The position numbers and the translations under genes are program-made. 64,000 nt of DNA. Source: Kappaphycus alvarezii. Taxonomy: Eukaryota; Rhodophyta; Florideophyceae; Gigartinales; Solieriaceae. The notes beneath the pieces are model-generated. The model was not told the DNA's origin. It saw nothing but the letters and a program-made list of their open reading frames with translations, and did no database searches. How positions within the stretch are numbered: position 1 is the first letter of the stretch; every line of letters begins with the position of its first letter. Shown piece after piece: positions 11,325 through 21,785 of this stretch. The stretch is taken from assembly GCA_002205965.3 (NCBI GenBank), contig NADL03000534.1:434001-498000 (forward strand). Direction: 5' to 3'.

Positions 11325-12640
11325 GGTTTTTTGGGTTTGGTGGGTGTGAGGAAGGATGTGTTTTGGGTTTAGGGGATTGTGGAGGGCAGGCTGACGGTGA
11401 GGCGGAGAGGGAGGGAGGGCGTTTTATAGTAAATTGGGAGGGGATTGGAAGGGGTAGAGGGCTGGGGAGAGTGGAGGGTTCCAGAAGGGGAATTTGACGT
11501 ATGATTTGGTTTTGGCGGGATGGGGTAGAGTTTTGATGTAGAGGGGACTAGGGCGGGGTGTGTCGGTTTGTTTAATTTAATGTTGTGTATGAGGTATTTT
11601 GTAAAAGTATAAGCGGGACGTAGATGGAAGTGATCCAGTTTATAGGTTTGGCAGTGCTTGCCGGGAAAAGTTGGAGACGGGTGTGTATGTAAATAAATGG
11701 ATGGGAATGAGTCGGGAACATTGTGGCAAATTTGGGGGTAAAAGTGCAAAAGGGAGGGACATTGTTCTAAAGGTAGTAGGTGTGGGGGGGTAGGTGTCAG
11801 CAGAGTGTGAGCGGGTTTGAAAGTTGGTGCAATGAGCAGAGCTGGCAGACTAGCTAGTTTGAGTTTGAATAGTAGAATAGTGTGGTGACAACACGACAAA
11901 AGGTACGGGCGACACATAAGAGATGTCGATGTGATAGGATATGTTTGCAGGGAAGATGGGTATTATTTGAGCAAGAAATGAAAAATATGCATGTGTAGTT
12001 TTGCTGTGGAAGGTGAGTGATTATTGGCGCAGAGAAGAGGGGCAAGGATGAGAAGGCTGGTGTGGGGACCATTTGTAGAGCCAGGATTTGATATGTAACA
12101 ATAGATTTTTGCGACACGGAAATTATGGGAGAGAATTGGTGATTTTGAATGAATGGGAGCAGAGGGATTGCGGAAGTGCGGGGAATGCGGGGAATGCGCC
12201 AAATGCGCCAATGCGCCAAATGGGGAAGCGAGTGGGACAGGGAGTTGGGAATTGGCAAGATTTACAATATGTGGGATGGCAAGCTGTGCATCGAGGGATG
12301 GGCTGTTTGAAAGCAATGTACGGTAGTGTACATGTTGGACACGAATCTCCAGAGGCCATTGGGTAGTAGGGGAAGTAGTAGTACGAGTAATAGTACAGTA
12401 TGAGTAGTAGTGCACTAGTACTTTAGTGTACTGTAAAAGTATACAGTAGTACAGTACAGTACAGTACAGTACAGCACAGCAGAGCTGGTGCGCAACGGCC
12501 GTTGGGGAAATGGGAAACGAGGGAGTGCGTAAGAGATCATTCGAGTCGAGGCTACAGCGGTTTGCAGTGCAAGGGAGAGAAGATGTACTTGCACGTACCG
12601 TAATTACCGACCCATTGCCGCCCAACTCAGATAATTGTCA
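11325..12640 (-). promoter_or_regulatory. Long pyrimidine-rich leader/promoter block of the alpha-kinase
   Basis: The minus strand is C/T-rich for over 1 kb upstream of the alpha-kinase ATG, producing long but low-complexity open frames rich in Pro, His, Ser and Thr (for example 11369-11917) that I do not accept as genes. A triplicated AATGCGCC-type run occurs at 12195-12225. The block ends at a TACAG pentamer array near 12.45 kb, after which the strand bias flips. Confidence 0.5.
12449..12478. repeat. GTACA/TACAG pentanucleotide array
   Basis: Four exact ACAGT units followed by two ACAGC units, preceded by looser TACAGTA/TACTGTA words from 12420. It sits where C-rich bias changes from the minus strand (left) to the plus strand (right). 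Comparable period-5 GTACN arrays lie in the RPS2/DGK intergenic region, upstream of XRN and at 57.78 kb. Confidence 0.9.
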
Positions 12641-13960
12641 CGCCCCCGACCTGTCATGCACAGATTAATTGTCTCGACTCCTTGTTGCCGTCTTCCCATT
12701 GCACGGACCAAACACTCTCCCGAACTGCACCGACACGTCGACAACCCCTACCCTCTTCCCCGTCATTCTTTCACGCACCGCCCCAATCCGCCCCACCCCA
12801 ACGCCAACAATTCACAACATCTTTACTCATTATGTCTCTCAAGTGTACTACTACCCATCCCCCCAAACACAACACAAAGCCCGTGTATTCTCATACACGG
12901 GCCACCACCCAAACCCAAACCCTATCCCAATCCTGCCATGCTTTCAATCTCCTCCACTCCCACTCCAACCCCCCCTCAACGCTCCTTACAGAAACCACAG
13001 GCCACAACTTGGCCCCCAATTCCCCAACCCGGTCCCTAAACACACCCTCCATCCCCCCTCAACCCGTTCAACCCTCCCCCACCCTTCAACCCCATACAAC
13101 CGTCTACCCTCCTCTCCCTTCTCAACGTGCCGTCCCCCCAACTCCAACTCCCACCCTCCCCCTTTCCTTCCCCCCTCCCCTCCCTCCGTCGTCTCTCCCC
13201 CTCCGCAAACAACCTAGCCCACTCCCCGTCAACTCAACGCCCCCCAAATCCCCACCCCCCTTCTCCCCACCTCACACCCCGCCACCCAACCCGCATTCCA
13301 TCCCTCCACCCACCCCGCCTCATACCCGCTTCGATACACATACCCCCGCCATCTTGCACCGCAGCTTTGCGCTGCAGACATTCCCCTTGGCTTGTGTCGC
13401 TTGCCCCCGCCTCATCTCTACACTCTGCGTCGTCATCGCTCTGTATTGCAAGTAAGTGCCAGTGCCAGTCATGTGAAACTGCATTGCCCCCATTTTCTGC
13501 CCATTTTCTGCTGCCATGCTACCGAATCGCCGCTCTGTGATTGGCCCAATCGTGTTTTCGCATTTTATTCCACCTGTCCTACGTGTCACGATCAAGCCTA
13601 GGTCATTCGTCCTGTCGTATACTGTACGCGAGGCCTACAGTATGATGCCCTGCCGCTCCATCTCGCAGTCTCTACAGTATGTATCCTCCCAACCGCCCGC
13701 TTGCCCGCCCACCACCCACCGACCGAATGTCGCCATCCACCAACCCCCCACACCACCACACGCCCTGCACCACCGCCCCACCCCTTGCACACCATCCACC
13801 ACTCTGTCCTACCCAACCCCGCCGCAACAACCCGCCCCCCTTCCACACCGCCCACTCCACCCCCACACATTCATCCCGCATTCAAATTCCTCCGCTCCAC
13901 GTTTCGCCGCACCCCGAATCAAACCCCACGTCAGCGCCATGGCTTGCTTTTAAAACCATC
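12640..13960 (+). other. 1.3-kb C-rich block, possible plus-strand promoter or non-coding transcript
   Basis: The + strand is extremely C-rich, mirroring the G-rich block to its left. Open frames of 137-257 codons exist in all three frames at once (12635-13540), which is what low GC-skewed complexity produces, not a gene. Inside are a 10-bp perfect hairpin (12879-12902), a GCAAGTAAGT 5' splice-like site at 13448, a GATTGG/CCAAT pair at 13538-13552 and two CTACAGTATG words near 13635 and 13672. No gene on the + strand follows, because the next gene (core-2 transferase) is read on the minus strand. Confidence 0.45.
12879..12902. repeat. Perfect hairpin, 10-bp stem, TCTC loop
   Basis: GCCCGTGTAT (12879-12888) and ATACACGGGC (12893-12902) are exact reverse complements around a 4-nt loop, inside the C-rich block. 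Confidence 0.9.
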
Positions 13961-14240
13961 GCTATCAACCTGCTGTGGTTAGAGAGACTACTCTTCTACT
14001 AGCCTACGCGCCTGAACCGCATCCCTTTTCTTCTATCTCTGCCTCCCGCCTCGTGCGTCTTTCTACTCCCCTACACCCACAACTAGCCCTACAAACATAT
14101 TTCGCTCGCCCGAATCCCGCCACCCGTCACGTCCCTTGTCTCTTCCAATGGCACCTTTGCAAGTGCAACCGTGCTTGCAAACGGAAAATTCGCACCATCA
14201 CAACATCCAACCACAGCCGTACCCACAACTACAGATACAC

Positions 14241-14275
14241 CTACAGCTACAGCTACAGCTGCAGCTGCAGCTGCA
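14241..14275. repeat. Hexanucleotide repeat (CTACAG)n(CTGCAG)n
   Basis: Three CTACAG units followed by two CTGCAG units and a partial one. It lies just past the stop of the core-2 transferase gene. On the + strand it gives the Gln/Leu repeat of a 40-odd-codon frame starting ATGGCACCTTTG at 14151, which I regard as repeat-driven. Confidence 0.85.
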
Positions 14276-14293
14276 ACCGTAGCGTTCCATCTT

Positions 14294-15658
14294 TTACAAC
14301 TCTGAGATTCGCATCGTCCGACTCTTCACCTTGTTCTTAAAATGCATGGTAACCTTATCAATCACCTTTCCATCCACTGCCCTCTCATCCAACAAATCCA
14401 TCAACTTTGAATCCACCTCTTTAAACTTTCTCGCGAAAAACAGCACCGATTTTCCAACGTTTCCCAAAACTGATACTCCCCATTCTCCATCAAAGAATCC
14501 ACATAATACGGATGCTGTCCCGACAGCACTCCCTCATGCATCCAGATAATCTCCCGGAACGAATGCGGCACCAAACTCTGCTTATACTCCTCATGATTCC
14601 ACGCCAGGCTTGCAAAATAATGCTCCGAACTATCCACCGCGTATGCAAACGCCACCAACATCTTCGCGCCATATCCCCACGCACCACAAAGTCACAAAAG
14701 TCACGACTGGCGATCATCCATGCCTCGGCATGCGACACGTCAAACTGCCGGTCATCCACTAACGGGTTGCGTACCACCAGCCGTGTCAGTTTCCCTAGTG
14801 AAGGGTTGGGACGGAATGTTAGACTCTCGTCAAACCACACCTCCGACAGACGATGCTCCGCCATTTCATCCCATGTTCGTCGTGGTGCAAACGTGAAAAA
14901 GTTGAGATTCTTGTCCAGTCCTAGCAAGTGGCGTTGTGTGTCGGGGTTGATCAGCGGATAGTCGGCACCGGACAGGTTGATAAAGTAGTGCCATGATTGC
15001 ACCTGTTCGAGAAGCAGCCGCATGGCATTGATGGTGTTGAGGAGCATGGAGATGCCACGGTAGGTGATGAGCTCGGATTGCATGATATGCACGTTGCCCT
15101 TGTATTCCGGTTGGGAGGTGAAGAGTTTTGTACGGAGGGCGTCCACTTGAGAGGGTGGAATCTTGAGGTCAAAGTGGATGGCGTAGACGTTTTGCGGGTG
15201 GTATAGGGTGGAGAGAAGACGGGGAAGGTGATGAAGGGTGTTGTCCGCTATTTGGATAAAGTAGGCAATGTTGGCGGCAGATGGGGATTGATGGGCTCGG
15301 AGGTCACGGATCCCTGAGTGAGAGAGTCCGAGTGGTTGGATAGAACGTGCGTGATGGGCATACGATTGTTGGTGGTGATGGTTTTGGTGTTGGTGTTGGT
15401 GTCCAGGTCGAGTTGCTGTGAAAGGGGCGTGGCCGTTGCGGAAAAAGAGAGTTTTGCATTGGGTAACGGGGTGAGACGTTCGTAGAGAAATATGGCAAGA
15501 ATGAAGATCATGACGGTGAAACGTTTGCTAAAAGGGTAGCAGGGGACCTCGGTCGATTTGGAGGGAATGGCGACATTGAGACGAGAGCAAGTGCTAGTAA
15601 TGACGGGGGTATTCCGTCGAGAGCTGGAGTTTGGGATCGAGGGGTTACTCCGGCGCAT
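14294..15658 (-). CDS. Core-2/I-branching beta-1,6-GlcNAc transferase family protein
   Basis: Golgi type II glycosyltransferase of the Branch/GT14 family, which also contains xylosyltransferases. From ATG at 15658 there is a short cytosolic tail, a signal anchor at about residues 47-59 (FTVMIFILAIFLY), then a Ser/Thr/Asn-rich stem. The catalytic domain follows: IAYFIQIADN, YHPQNVYAIHFD, ITYRGISMLLNTINAMRLLL, WHYFINLSGADYPLI, SHAEAWMIASRDFCDFVV, SSEHYFASLAWNHEEYK. It closes with VLFFARKFKEVDSKLMDLLD and a Lys-rich C-terminus ending at TAA 14294-14296. Three single missing bases (about 15280, 14663 and 14456) interrupt the frame; 1365+3 bases gives 455 codons plus stop, normal for the family. 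Substrate cannot be told from sequence. The leader is C/T-rich. Neighbour alpha-kinase is co-oriented but about 3 kb away, so there is no evidence of a shared unit. Confidence 0.9.
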
Positions 15659-18087
15659 GATGAAGATAGATGCGGGTTGGATGGAAGAGGAGCTGGAAGG
15701 GTTGGGAGAGGTGAAACTGGAAGTATCCCGAGATGGCGGGGCGGAGAGCTAGCTGTGATGCAGTTTAAACCACTGCGCATTTTACCAAATGTGCACATAT
15801 AAAAAAGGAGACTGGACACTGTACTGTGTATATTATGATATAGTAAATATTGTGCTGTTTATGGCAGCGTGTCATTGAGCCATTGGAGTTGAATAACACG
15901 TCGGTGACCTATGCGCCTTGACTTGTGACCCGCATGGCCCTTAAAATACTAGTGTCGCCTTATTAAGGCCTCTTGGTCAACAGTTGAATTCAAATCATAT
16001 TTCATGTCATTTCCACAGCAGTTGTGGCTTGTAGAGTTTTGAATAATTCTTCTCGCCGCCCGTTCCCTTTACAAGGACCCGTCGACGTTTCTACCAGCTT
16101 CACGCCAACGTCAGAAAAAATAAAAACGCACAACCTCGGGCCGCAAAATTCTCACCGAGGGAATGAAATGACGCTTTTCCGGGCCCACGACCGTGAAAAT
16201 AGCCAGTTCTTATGCTGTCGATAACAAATATCTAACTTGTGCGCCAGCGCGTAATGGAGGCACTTCCCCCAAGTCTGCATACTGTACCTCCCCCGTTGAC
16301 GCTTTCACTTTTGCCATATTCATCATCACCATCAATCTGCACCACTTGTTCAGGCACACAAATCCTGACCTCTAGAAACGTCTCAGTCACATTGCTACCT
16401 GCTATAGCTAAATTTAAATACACAACGCTATGATTACAGTAGGATTCTAATTTTGCGAGTAGTTGCGGTTTGTGATACGGGCCAGTTCAAAAGTCCACCC
16501 TCTCCAAACAGCCTAGACGGCAACAGTGCTACAGCAGTAGATGTGACAGCTCGGGGCTTTAGAATCTGCGCGGTGCGCCGTAGGCTGCGCCAATCCATCT
16601 ATCTACAGAAGGTCAGCTTCTGTACTGCCCCTGGCACAGAGCCTGGAAAGGTCAACTAGCGATCCAAATCGTTTCAAAAGCAAAAGCGACATGACGTTTA
16701 CACATGGTAACCTCCATGTGTAGTTTAAAAAGTGGGTGTTTACTGAAATACATTAGTGCCGTAGCAACTCTGTATTTTTATAATAATCTGTGGCCTTTAT
16801 GTATTAAATACAAAAAAATTCACATTGCTAAACCTTTTAGGGCATAAAATATTGATCCATTGATCATGTGCATTTTCAACACCGATGATAAATAAAAAGT
16901 TTATTTGCAGCTCCATTAAATGTTGCAATGGATATTCTGCGGAGCTTGAATTGAAGCTTCGGCTTCTACAACCCAAATGGATGACAGGAACACAATTTGG
17001 AAAACCCTTTTTCGGTCAACATGTTTTTAGAAAATATCACGTAGTAAATTGGACCTCTGGGTATTGACCACAATATTGCCGGTCCTCTCCTTTTTCCATG
17101 GGCAAAACGCATCCATTAAAATGACGGTGCAGCATGCCTGACGGTGCAGCATGCCGCTTGGAATGCATCACATTTACGCTTCTTCAAGCCCCTGTGAGGG
17201 GATAGCAGACCCTCTGACTTCGGGCGTGTAAACGATCAAAATCTAGGTTTCGCGAAAGCATTCTAATAAACGTTTTGAAATACCAGTACCAAACTCACAG
17301 GTCACAAATCTCACGAGGCAATCATTTGAATGCTGTATTGTTTCGAGGCATGGACTGCTGTTTCCCGAGAGGGAGGCGTTATTCCCAAGTGGATAGCAGC
17401 AGATTCTCGTCTCAATGCCCTCAATGGGTTGCACCGCTGCCATCCACAGCCATGAATTTCCATTCTTGCCTCTCAGAATTGTCCATAGGACAAGCAGCAT
17501 GTGAACAGGATAAGACTCGGGCGGCGTACTATTGTATTACACCGCTGCATAAACGCCCCAGGGCCTTGTATGCCTTTCGTGTGAATGTCTACAGTCCCTG
17601 CACGAGAGCACTACATAGTTTCTCTTTTTCGGCAGCTGATGTCCATGATGGCCACATCAGCAGGGCGGCCAAATCCTTCACATTCCCGCCGTACTACTGT
17701 TGCGATAGACAGGGAGATACAAGCCACGTGTATACTGTACCATTGCTGTAACACTTTAATGCCCCTTACAGTGCAGTACATGCAGTTTATATGATTTCAA
17801 ACTGTAATTTTGTGCCCTCACCGCGGTAAAAATAAATGGCAAGCAGTTTTTGAAATATGTTTTTCAAAAAATTACTTCCCTTGTGGACGATGCATTTGTT
17901 GATCCCCTCCGTAATCCCACTCCGCCCTCATCCCCCCAAACCGTCCCTTCACCCAACCCGCCCAATCCCCCAAGCTCGTAACGCATCACCACCCTCATTC
18001 CCCCATTTCACCAACTATCCTCTTGCGATCCCAACCCAACCGCAACACTCCACACCCTCCAACACCCCAACCTCACTTCACTTCACG
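15659..18087. other. Intergenic between divergent core-2 transferase and RPB7
   Basis: About 2.4 kb. The left end carries the transferase leader and ACTGTACTGTG near 15818. Frames at 16024-16659, 16885-17067 and 17243-17751 show no family features and overlap on both strands. The final 230 bases before RPB7 are strongly C-rich on the + strand and are its leader. Confidence 0.5.
17122..17155. repeat. 17-bp tandem duplication
   Basis: TGACGGTGCAGCATGCC occurs twice back to back (17122-17138 and 17139-17155) with no mismatch. Function unknown. Confidence 0.95.
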
Positions 18088-18599
18088 ATGGCTTTCTTCG
18101 TCGTCAAGATGCATCGCCGCGTGCAAATACACCCGCGTTTCTTCGGCGTCAAGCTTCGCGAACGCCTCACCCAACGTCTCATCCTCGAGGTGAAGGCACT
18201 TTTGCCGGGCGTTATGGCTTTGTCATTGCCGTCTCCAGGTCGAGCAGCCTATTCCGCAGGGTCAACTAGAGGATACCACAGGTTTGCCGTCTTTCCGCTG
18301 CAATATCAGGCCGTTGTATTTCGTCCCTTCAAAGGTGAAGTCTTGGACAGCGTCGTTTCAAAGGTCACACAACATGGTTTCTTTGCCGAAAGTGGCCCCC
18401 TCACCGTCTTTGTGTCGCACCATTTGTTACCGCAGGGCATGGAATTTAATAGCGACGAGTGGAAGAGTCGTGACGGTATCGACACAATTGGCTTAGGAAC
18501 CGCCGTTCGAATGCGCATCCTGGGCCTTAAATTGAGGCTACCGAAATCTCTGCCACTGGCTCTATCAAGGACGCCTTTTTGGGGCCAATCGACGACTGA
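18088..18599 (+). CDS. RPB7: RNA polymerase II subunit RPB7
   Basis: Subunit that with RPB4 forms the stalk of nuclear RNA polymerase II and binds emerging RNA. From ATG 18088: FVVKMHRRVQIHPRFFG, GRYGFVIAVS, FPLQYQAVVFRPFKGEVLDS, HGFFAESGPLTVFVSHHLLP, GMEFN, then TAVRMRILGLKL and ATEISATGSIKDAFLG near the end. These are the N-terminal SHS2/tip domain and the C-terminal OB-fold of RPB7; plant and animal RPB7 share the VFRPFKGE block almost exactly, which separates it from the Pol III and Pol I paralogues. Four single missing bases (near 18191, 18238, 18284 and 18535) break the frame. Restoring length gives 516 bases, 171 residues, against about 171-176 in the family. An upstream in-frame extension to 17857 is only Pro-rich leader. 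Leader is C-rich; the gene is tail to tail with RPS2. Confidence 0.93.
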
Positions 18600-18950
18600 C
18601 CTACCTCCTCTGATCCTCTCCCACATTTACCCATGTGTGTCGCTTCCTCAACACCCGTGTTATAAGCGACGAAACCTACGTCTACCTAACGAATGACAGC
18701 ACCTAGTACAAAGCGGCCACTGGCACGTGAACAAAAGCCGCCTCTATGACTTTCGCACATGAACCACCGATCGCCACTCAATGTACCTCTGGTACGGATC
18801 GCGCGACTTATTGCATCCGCAACAGGGAATCAATCTAGGGCTATTGCTTTTTCTGTAAACAAAGCTCTGTACCGCGCAGCTCCTTGCAATCGCCTCGTCT
18901 ATTTGAGACTTTATTTCCAAGACACACTTGGTCACATGCTAAGACTCTGT
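18600..18950. other. Short tail-to-tail spacer between RPB7 and RPS2
   Basis: About 350 bases holding the 3' ends of both convergent genes. No open frame of note, no obvious hairpin terminator (as expected in a eukaryote). Confidence 0.6.
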
Positions 18951-19748
18951 CTATGCGCCAATAGTAGGAACGGCAGCCGATCGAGCAAGGAGATCCGAGT
19001 GTACCTGGAATGGATTCTTCGAGAAACGAGTCTCTCTCCAAAAGTCGGGAGACAGGTAAGCGTAGGTAGCCGCGATGCATAAAATGTAGCCTTTGCAAAG
19101 TTACCCAACGTTCGCGTATGACCCGTCGACGACGAAAAGCAGTCCTCCAAGCCAGCCATCTGCAACAGTTTCTTTGGGACACGGGCAGCAACCAAACCAG
19201 TTCCACGCGGGGCCGGCACAAGACGCACACGAACCGACCCACACTTGCCCGTAACCTTACAAGGGACGGTGTGCGGTTGATCGATAGCAGCACCCCAGTA
19301 TCCACGACGCACCGGGACAATATTCAACTTTGAATCGACAATAGCACCGCGAATGGCGGTGGCAACCTCCTTTGCACTCTTCACACCCAAACCGACATGA
19401 CCATTCGAATCACCCACGACAACAAAGGCTTTGAAACGGGTGCGCTGTCCGGCGCGAGTCTGCTTTTGAACGGGCATAATCTTGAGGACCTCATCTTGAA
19501 GACCGGAGAGCAGGGCCTCAATGATCTGATACTCCTTGACGGGAATGGAAAAGAGAAAATCTCCTCGAGCGAGCGGATCTGACCCTCCTTGACGAGACGA
19601 CCTAGCTTGGTCATGGTACCCATTCCTTCTCCTCCTCCTGACGACGACCGCCGCGACCGCGACCACGTCCCCGATCGCCGCGGCCGCGACCGCGGTCGCC
19701 CCCGCGGCCGAAACCGCCGGGGTGGCCGCCACGTCCAGAGTCAGCCAT
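18951..19748 (-). CDS. RPS2: 40S ribosomal protein S2 (uS5)
   Basis: Small-subunit protein at the mRNA entry site, important for decoding accuracy. From ATG 19748 the protein starts MADSGRGG and runs into an Arg-Gly-rich tail of about 35 residues typical of eukaryotic RPS2, then [139 protein letters not shown], and in a shifted frame [20 protein letters not shown], ending at TAG 18951-18953. Three single missing bases (about 19618, 19555 and 19077) are required; 798+3 = 801 bases, 266 residues, close to the usual 260-295. No intron. Divergent from the DGK gene over a 900-bp intergenic region with a GTACG array. Confidence 0.96.
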
Positions 19749-20650
19749 GGTAGAGTTGTTGTGGGAAGGGTGGCGGGCGGTTTAAGATTTTAAGAGTTTT
19801 GACAGTGTGGGGCGGGGAGGAGGTGTGTTGGTCGTTGGTTGATGGAGAGTGTGGTAGGCGGAGTAGCGGCGACGCCAACGCAACAAGAGGGAGTCGATTG
19901 GGGTAAGTGGAACGGTAATGGTGTGGTTGATTGTAGCGAGTGAATAGGGCGCGGGCGACAACGAGGGGAATGATCGTCATTGATGTGATGACAGGGGCTT
20001 TTGGACTGCGGTCGCCGACGGCCGCATAGTTGGGATTTGGGATCTGTGATGCAGAGGTAGTTTGGCTCACATTTGGATTTCAGAAAGCGTTGGGGAGTTG
20101 GACTGTAATGTAGTGACTGTAATGAAAAGAAGAGAAAAATGCCGTACGTATGATCGTCGGGGCAGTGGCAAGAGTTGTGGTTTGCCCCCATCAACAGCTG
20201 TAAACTCGGGGTACGGTACGGTACGGTACGGTACAGTGGACAAAAGTGGCGGTTGTTCGCCTGCAGGTCTGCTTGAGATTCGATTTGCTGGTGCAGGCAG
20301 CATGAGCAAAAACCGGCGAATGGGAATCGAATCGGCGCTACCCGTCCAACTGGCGTGTAACCGATTGAATCCAACATATACCGCGATTCCATTTCTTTTT
20401 TCATCCTCCGTTTCCATTTCCAATTTGCCAATTTGGCAACTGGTCCAACGACGACTCGCCACCCGCAGCCCGCACGCCGACCGTCATCCCCCCGGGCCAA
20501 CCACCATCCATCCACCCCAATCCACGCCTATGCCCTAATTTACACATCTCTACCCTCCACACGCTCCCTTCTACCTACCTCCGACCTATCTCCCTTTCCT
20601 TCAATCCCTTCCCTTACCCCTACCCCCTGGTCATCCAACCCTTGTTCATT
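19749..20650. promoter_or_regulatory. Divergent promoter region of RPS2 and DGK
   Basis: The 900 bases between two head-to-head genes. C/T-rich sequence points outward on each side: on the minus strand just before RPS2 and on the plus strand from about 20460 to the DGK ATG. Near the centre lies a GTACG array (20211-20235). Open frames of 119-241 codons crossing here are on both strands and reflect base skew. Confidence 0.6.
20211..20235. repeat. GTACG pentanucleotide array
   Basis: Four exact GTACG units followed by GTACA, flanked by GGG and GTGG. It is central in the RPS2/DGK divergent promoter, the same relative position as the TACAG array at 12.45 kb. Confidence 0.95.
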
Positions 20651-21785
20651 ATGAGAGTCATCGCATTTGTCAACAAAGGCTCTGGCGGCAATGAAGGCAC
20701 CCGCGTCCTCCATCTCCTCAAGAATCTCCTCGGCCATGAAAACGTCTTTGACATTGTCAACGATAAGGGTCCCGACCGTGGTCTCGACCTCCGTGCCTCC
20801 GACCCCACCCTCGAAGTCATTGTCTTTGCCGCCGGCGGCGACGGCACCTTCAGTTGGGTTGCCACCGCCCTCGATAACAGAAACCTTTCTCATTGTCATC
20901 TCGCTGTGATTCCCCTAGGCTCCGGGAACGACATGTCTCGTGCCCTCGGTTGGGGTCGCAAGTTCCCTCGTCTGCCGGCTATAGAGAACTGGGTCACAGA
21001 GTATGTCAACCATGCTGACTTGCGTCGATTGGATGTCTGGCGTTTGACGGCGCACCCAAGTATAACCATGGTGACGATGATGCACCGGGTGCTAGGCCTT
21101 TGATGTGTAATTATTTGAGTCTGGGAGCGATGCACATGTCGAGTTGCGTTTTAATCAACTGCGATGGAACAACCCGGGCAAGTACAAGTCCCGTCTTGGC
21201 AACTTTCGCGCTCATGCTATGGTGGTGCAAAGTATATGTGCAGTGCCCCGAGTGGCAAGATTTATATCAAGGACCACGTCGAGTCGTTGGTCGTCGATGG
21301 TCGTGACGTGGATATCCCAGAGCAGTTGCAGGCCTTGATTTTCTTGAACATTCCCAGTTACGGTGCTGGTACACAGCCGTGGGGTGTGGTTGGGAAGAAG
21401 AAACCGGCACAGGGCGATCCTTCCCGCATACTGGACGATATGTATGTTGATGATCGTCGCTTTGAGGTGCTTGGATTGCGCAGCTTGTCCCAGTATGGTC
21501 GTATCAAGCTGTTGGGTACTCATGGCGTGCGTCTTGCTCAAGGCAACACCATGCTACTTAAACTCAAGTCGGACTCAACCCCGTTTCAGGTCGATGGAGA
21601 GCCGTGGGAGCAGCGAGGGGGCAGGTCAGTATCGCTCCGGGTAACCCTGTCGGCGTCTTGCAGGGCCGGCGTGGAAGCAATCCTCAAAGAAAAACGCAAA
21701 GTTCGATCCCAATGATACAGCAACCAAACAACAGACTGATCTGGACAACGCCGAGGCATCGAGCGTCGAAGCGGGTGACGAATAG
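20651..21785 (+). CDS. Diacylglycerol kinase, catalytic plus accessory domain only
   Basis: Phosphorylates diacylglycerol to phosphatidic acid, ending DAG signalling. From ATG 20651: VIAFVNKGSGGNEG, VFDI, EVIVFAAGGDGTFSWV (ATP-binding GGDG), VIPLGSGNDMSRALGWG, all of the DAGK catalytic domain. The accessory domain follows: RPLMCNYLSLGA, HVELRFNQLRWNNPGKYKSR, AKYMCSAPSGKIYIKDHVES, FLNIPSYGAGTQPWG, DDRRFEVLGLRS and LLKLKSDSTPFQVDGEPW. The C-terminus is Lys/Asp-rich and ends at TAG 21783-21785. No C1 zinc fingers, EF-hands or other regulatory domains precede the catalytic part, so it is a compact form. Five single missing bases (about 21058, 21128, 21225, 21618 and 21663) are needed; 1135+5 = 1140 bases, 379 residues. 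C-rich leader; tail to tail with XRN. Confidence 0.93.

Noticed and set aside
11369..12625. Minus-strand open frames of 134-220 codons upstream of the alpha-kinase
   Set aside because: Same low-complexity effect in a C/T-rich leader; frames overlap each other and read as pentamer-repeat translations (for example YCTVLYYC).
12635..13540. Three overlapping plus-strand open frames of 134-257 codons, Pro/Ser/Thr/His-rich
   Set aside because: All three frames are open together because the strand is C-rich and poor in stop codons. No domain, no codon-position pattern and no start context distinguishes one of them.
14151..14283. Small Gln/Leu-repeat ORF (MAPLQVQPCLQTE start) on the plus strand
   Set aside because: Generated by the CTACAG/CTGCAG hexamer repeat next to the 3' end of the core-2 transferase; no supporting context.
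17857..18087. N-terminal extension of the RPB7 frame to 17857
   Set aside because: The extension is Pro/His-rich leader sequence; RPB7 begins at 18088, where family similarity starts.
18932..19732. A continuous 266-codon minus-strand frame taken as the whole RPS2 protein
   Set aside because: Its first 55 codons are an Ala/Val-rich misframe of the Arg-Gly tail and its last 45 are also out of frame. The true reading starts at 19748 and changes frame three times.
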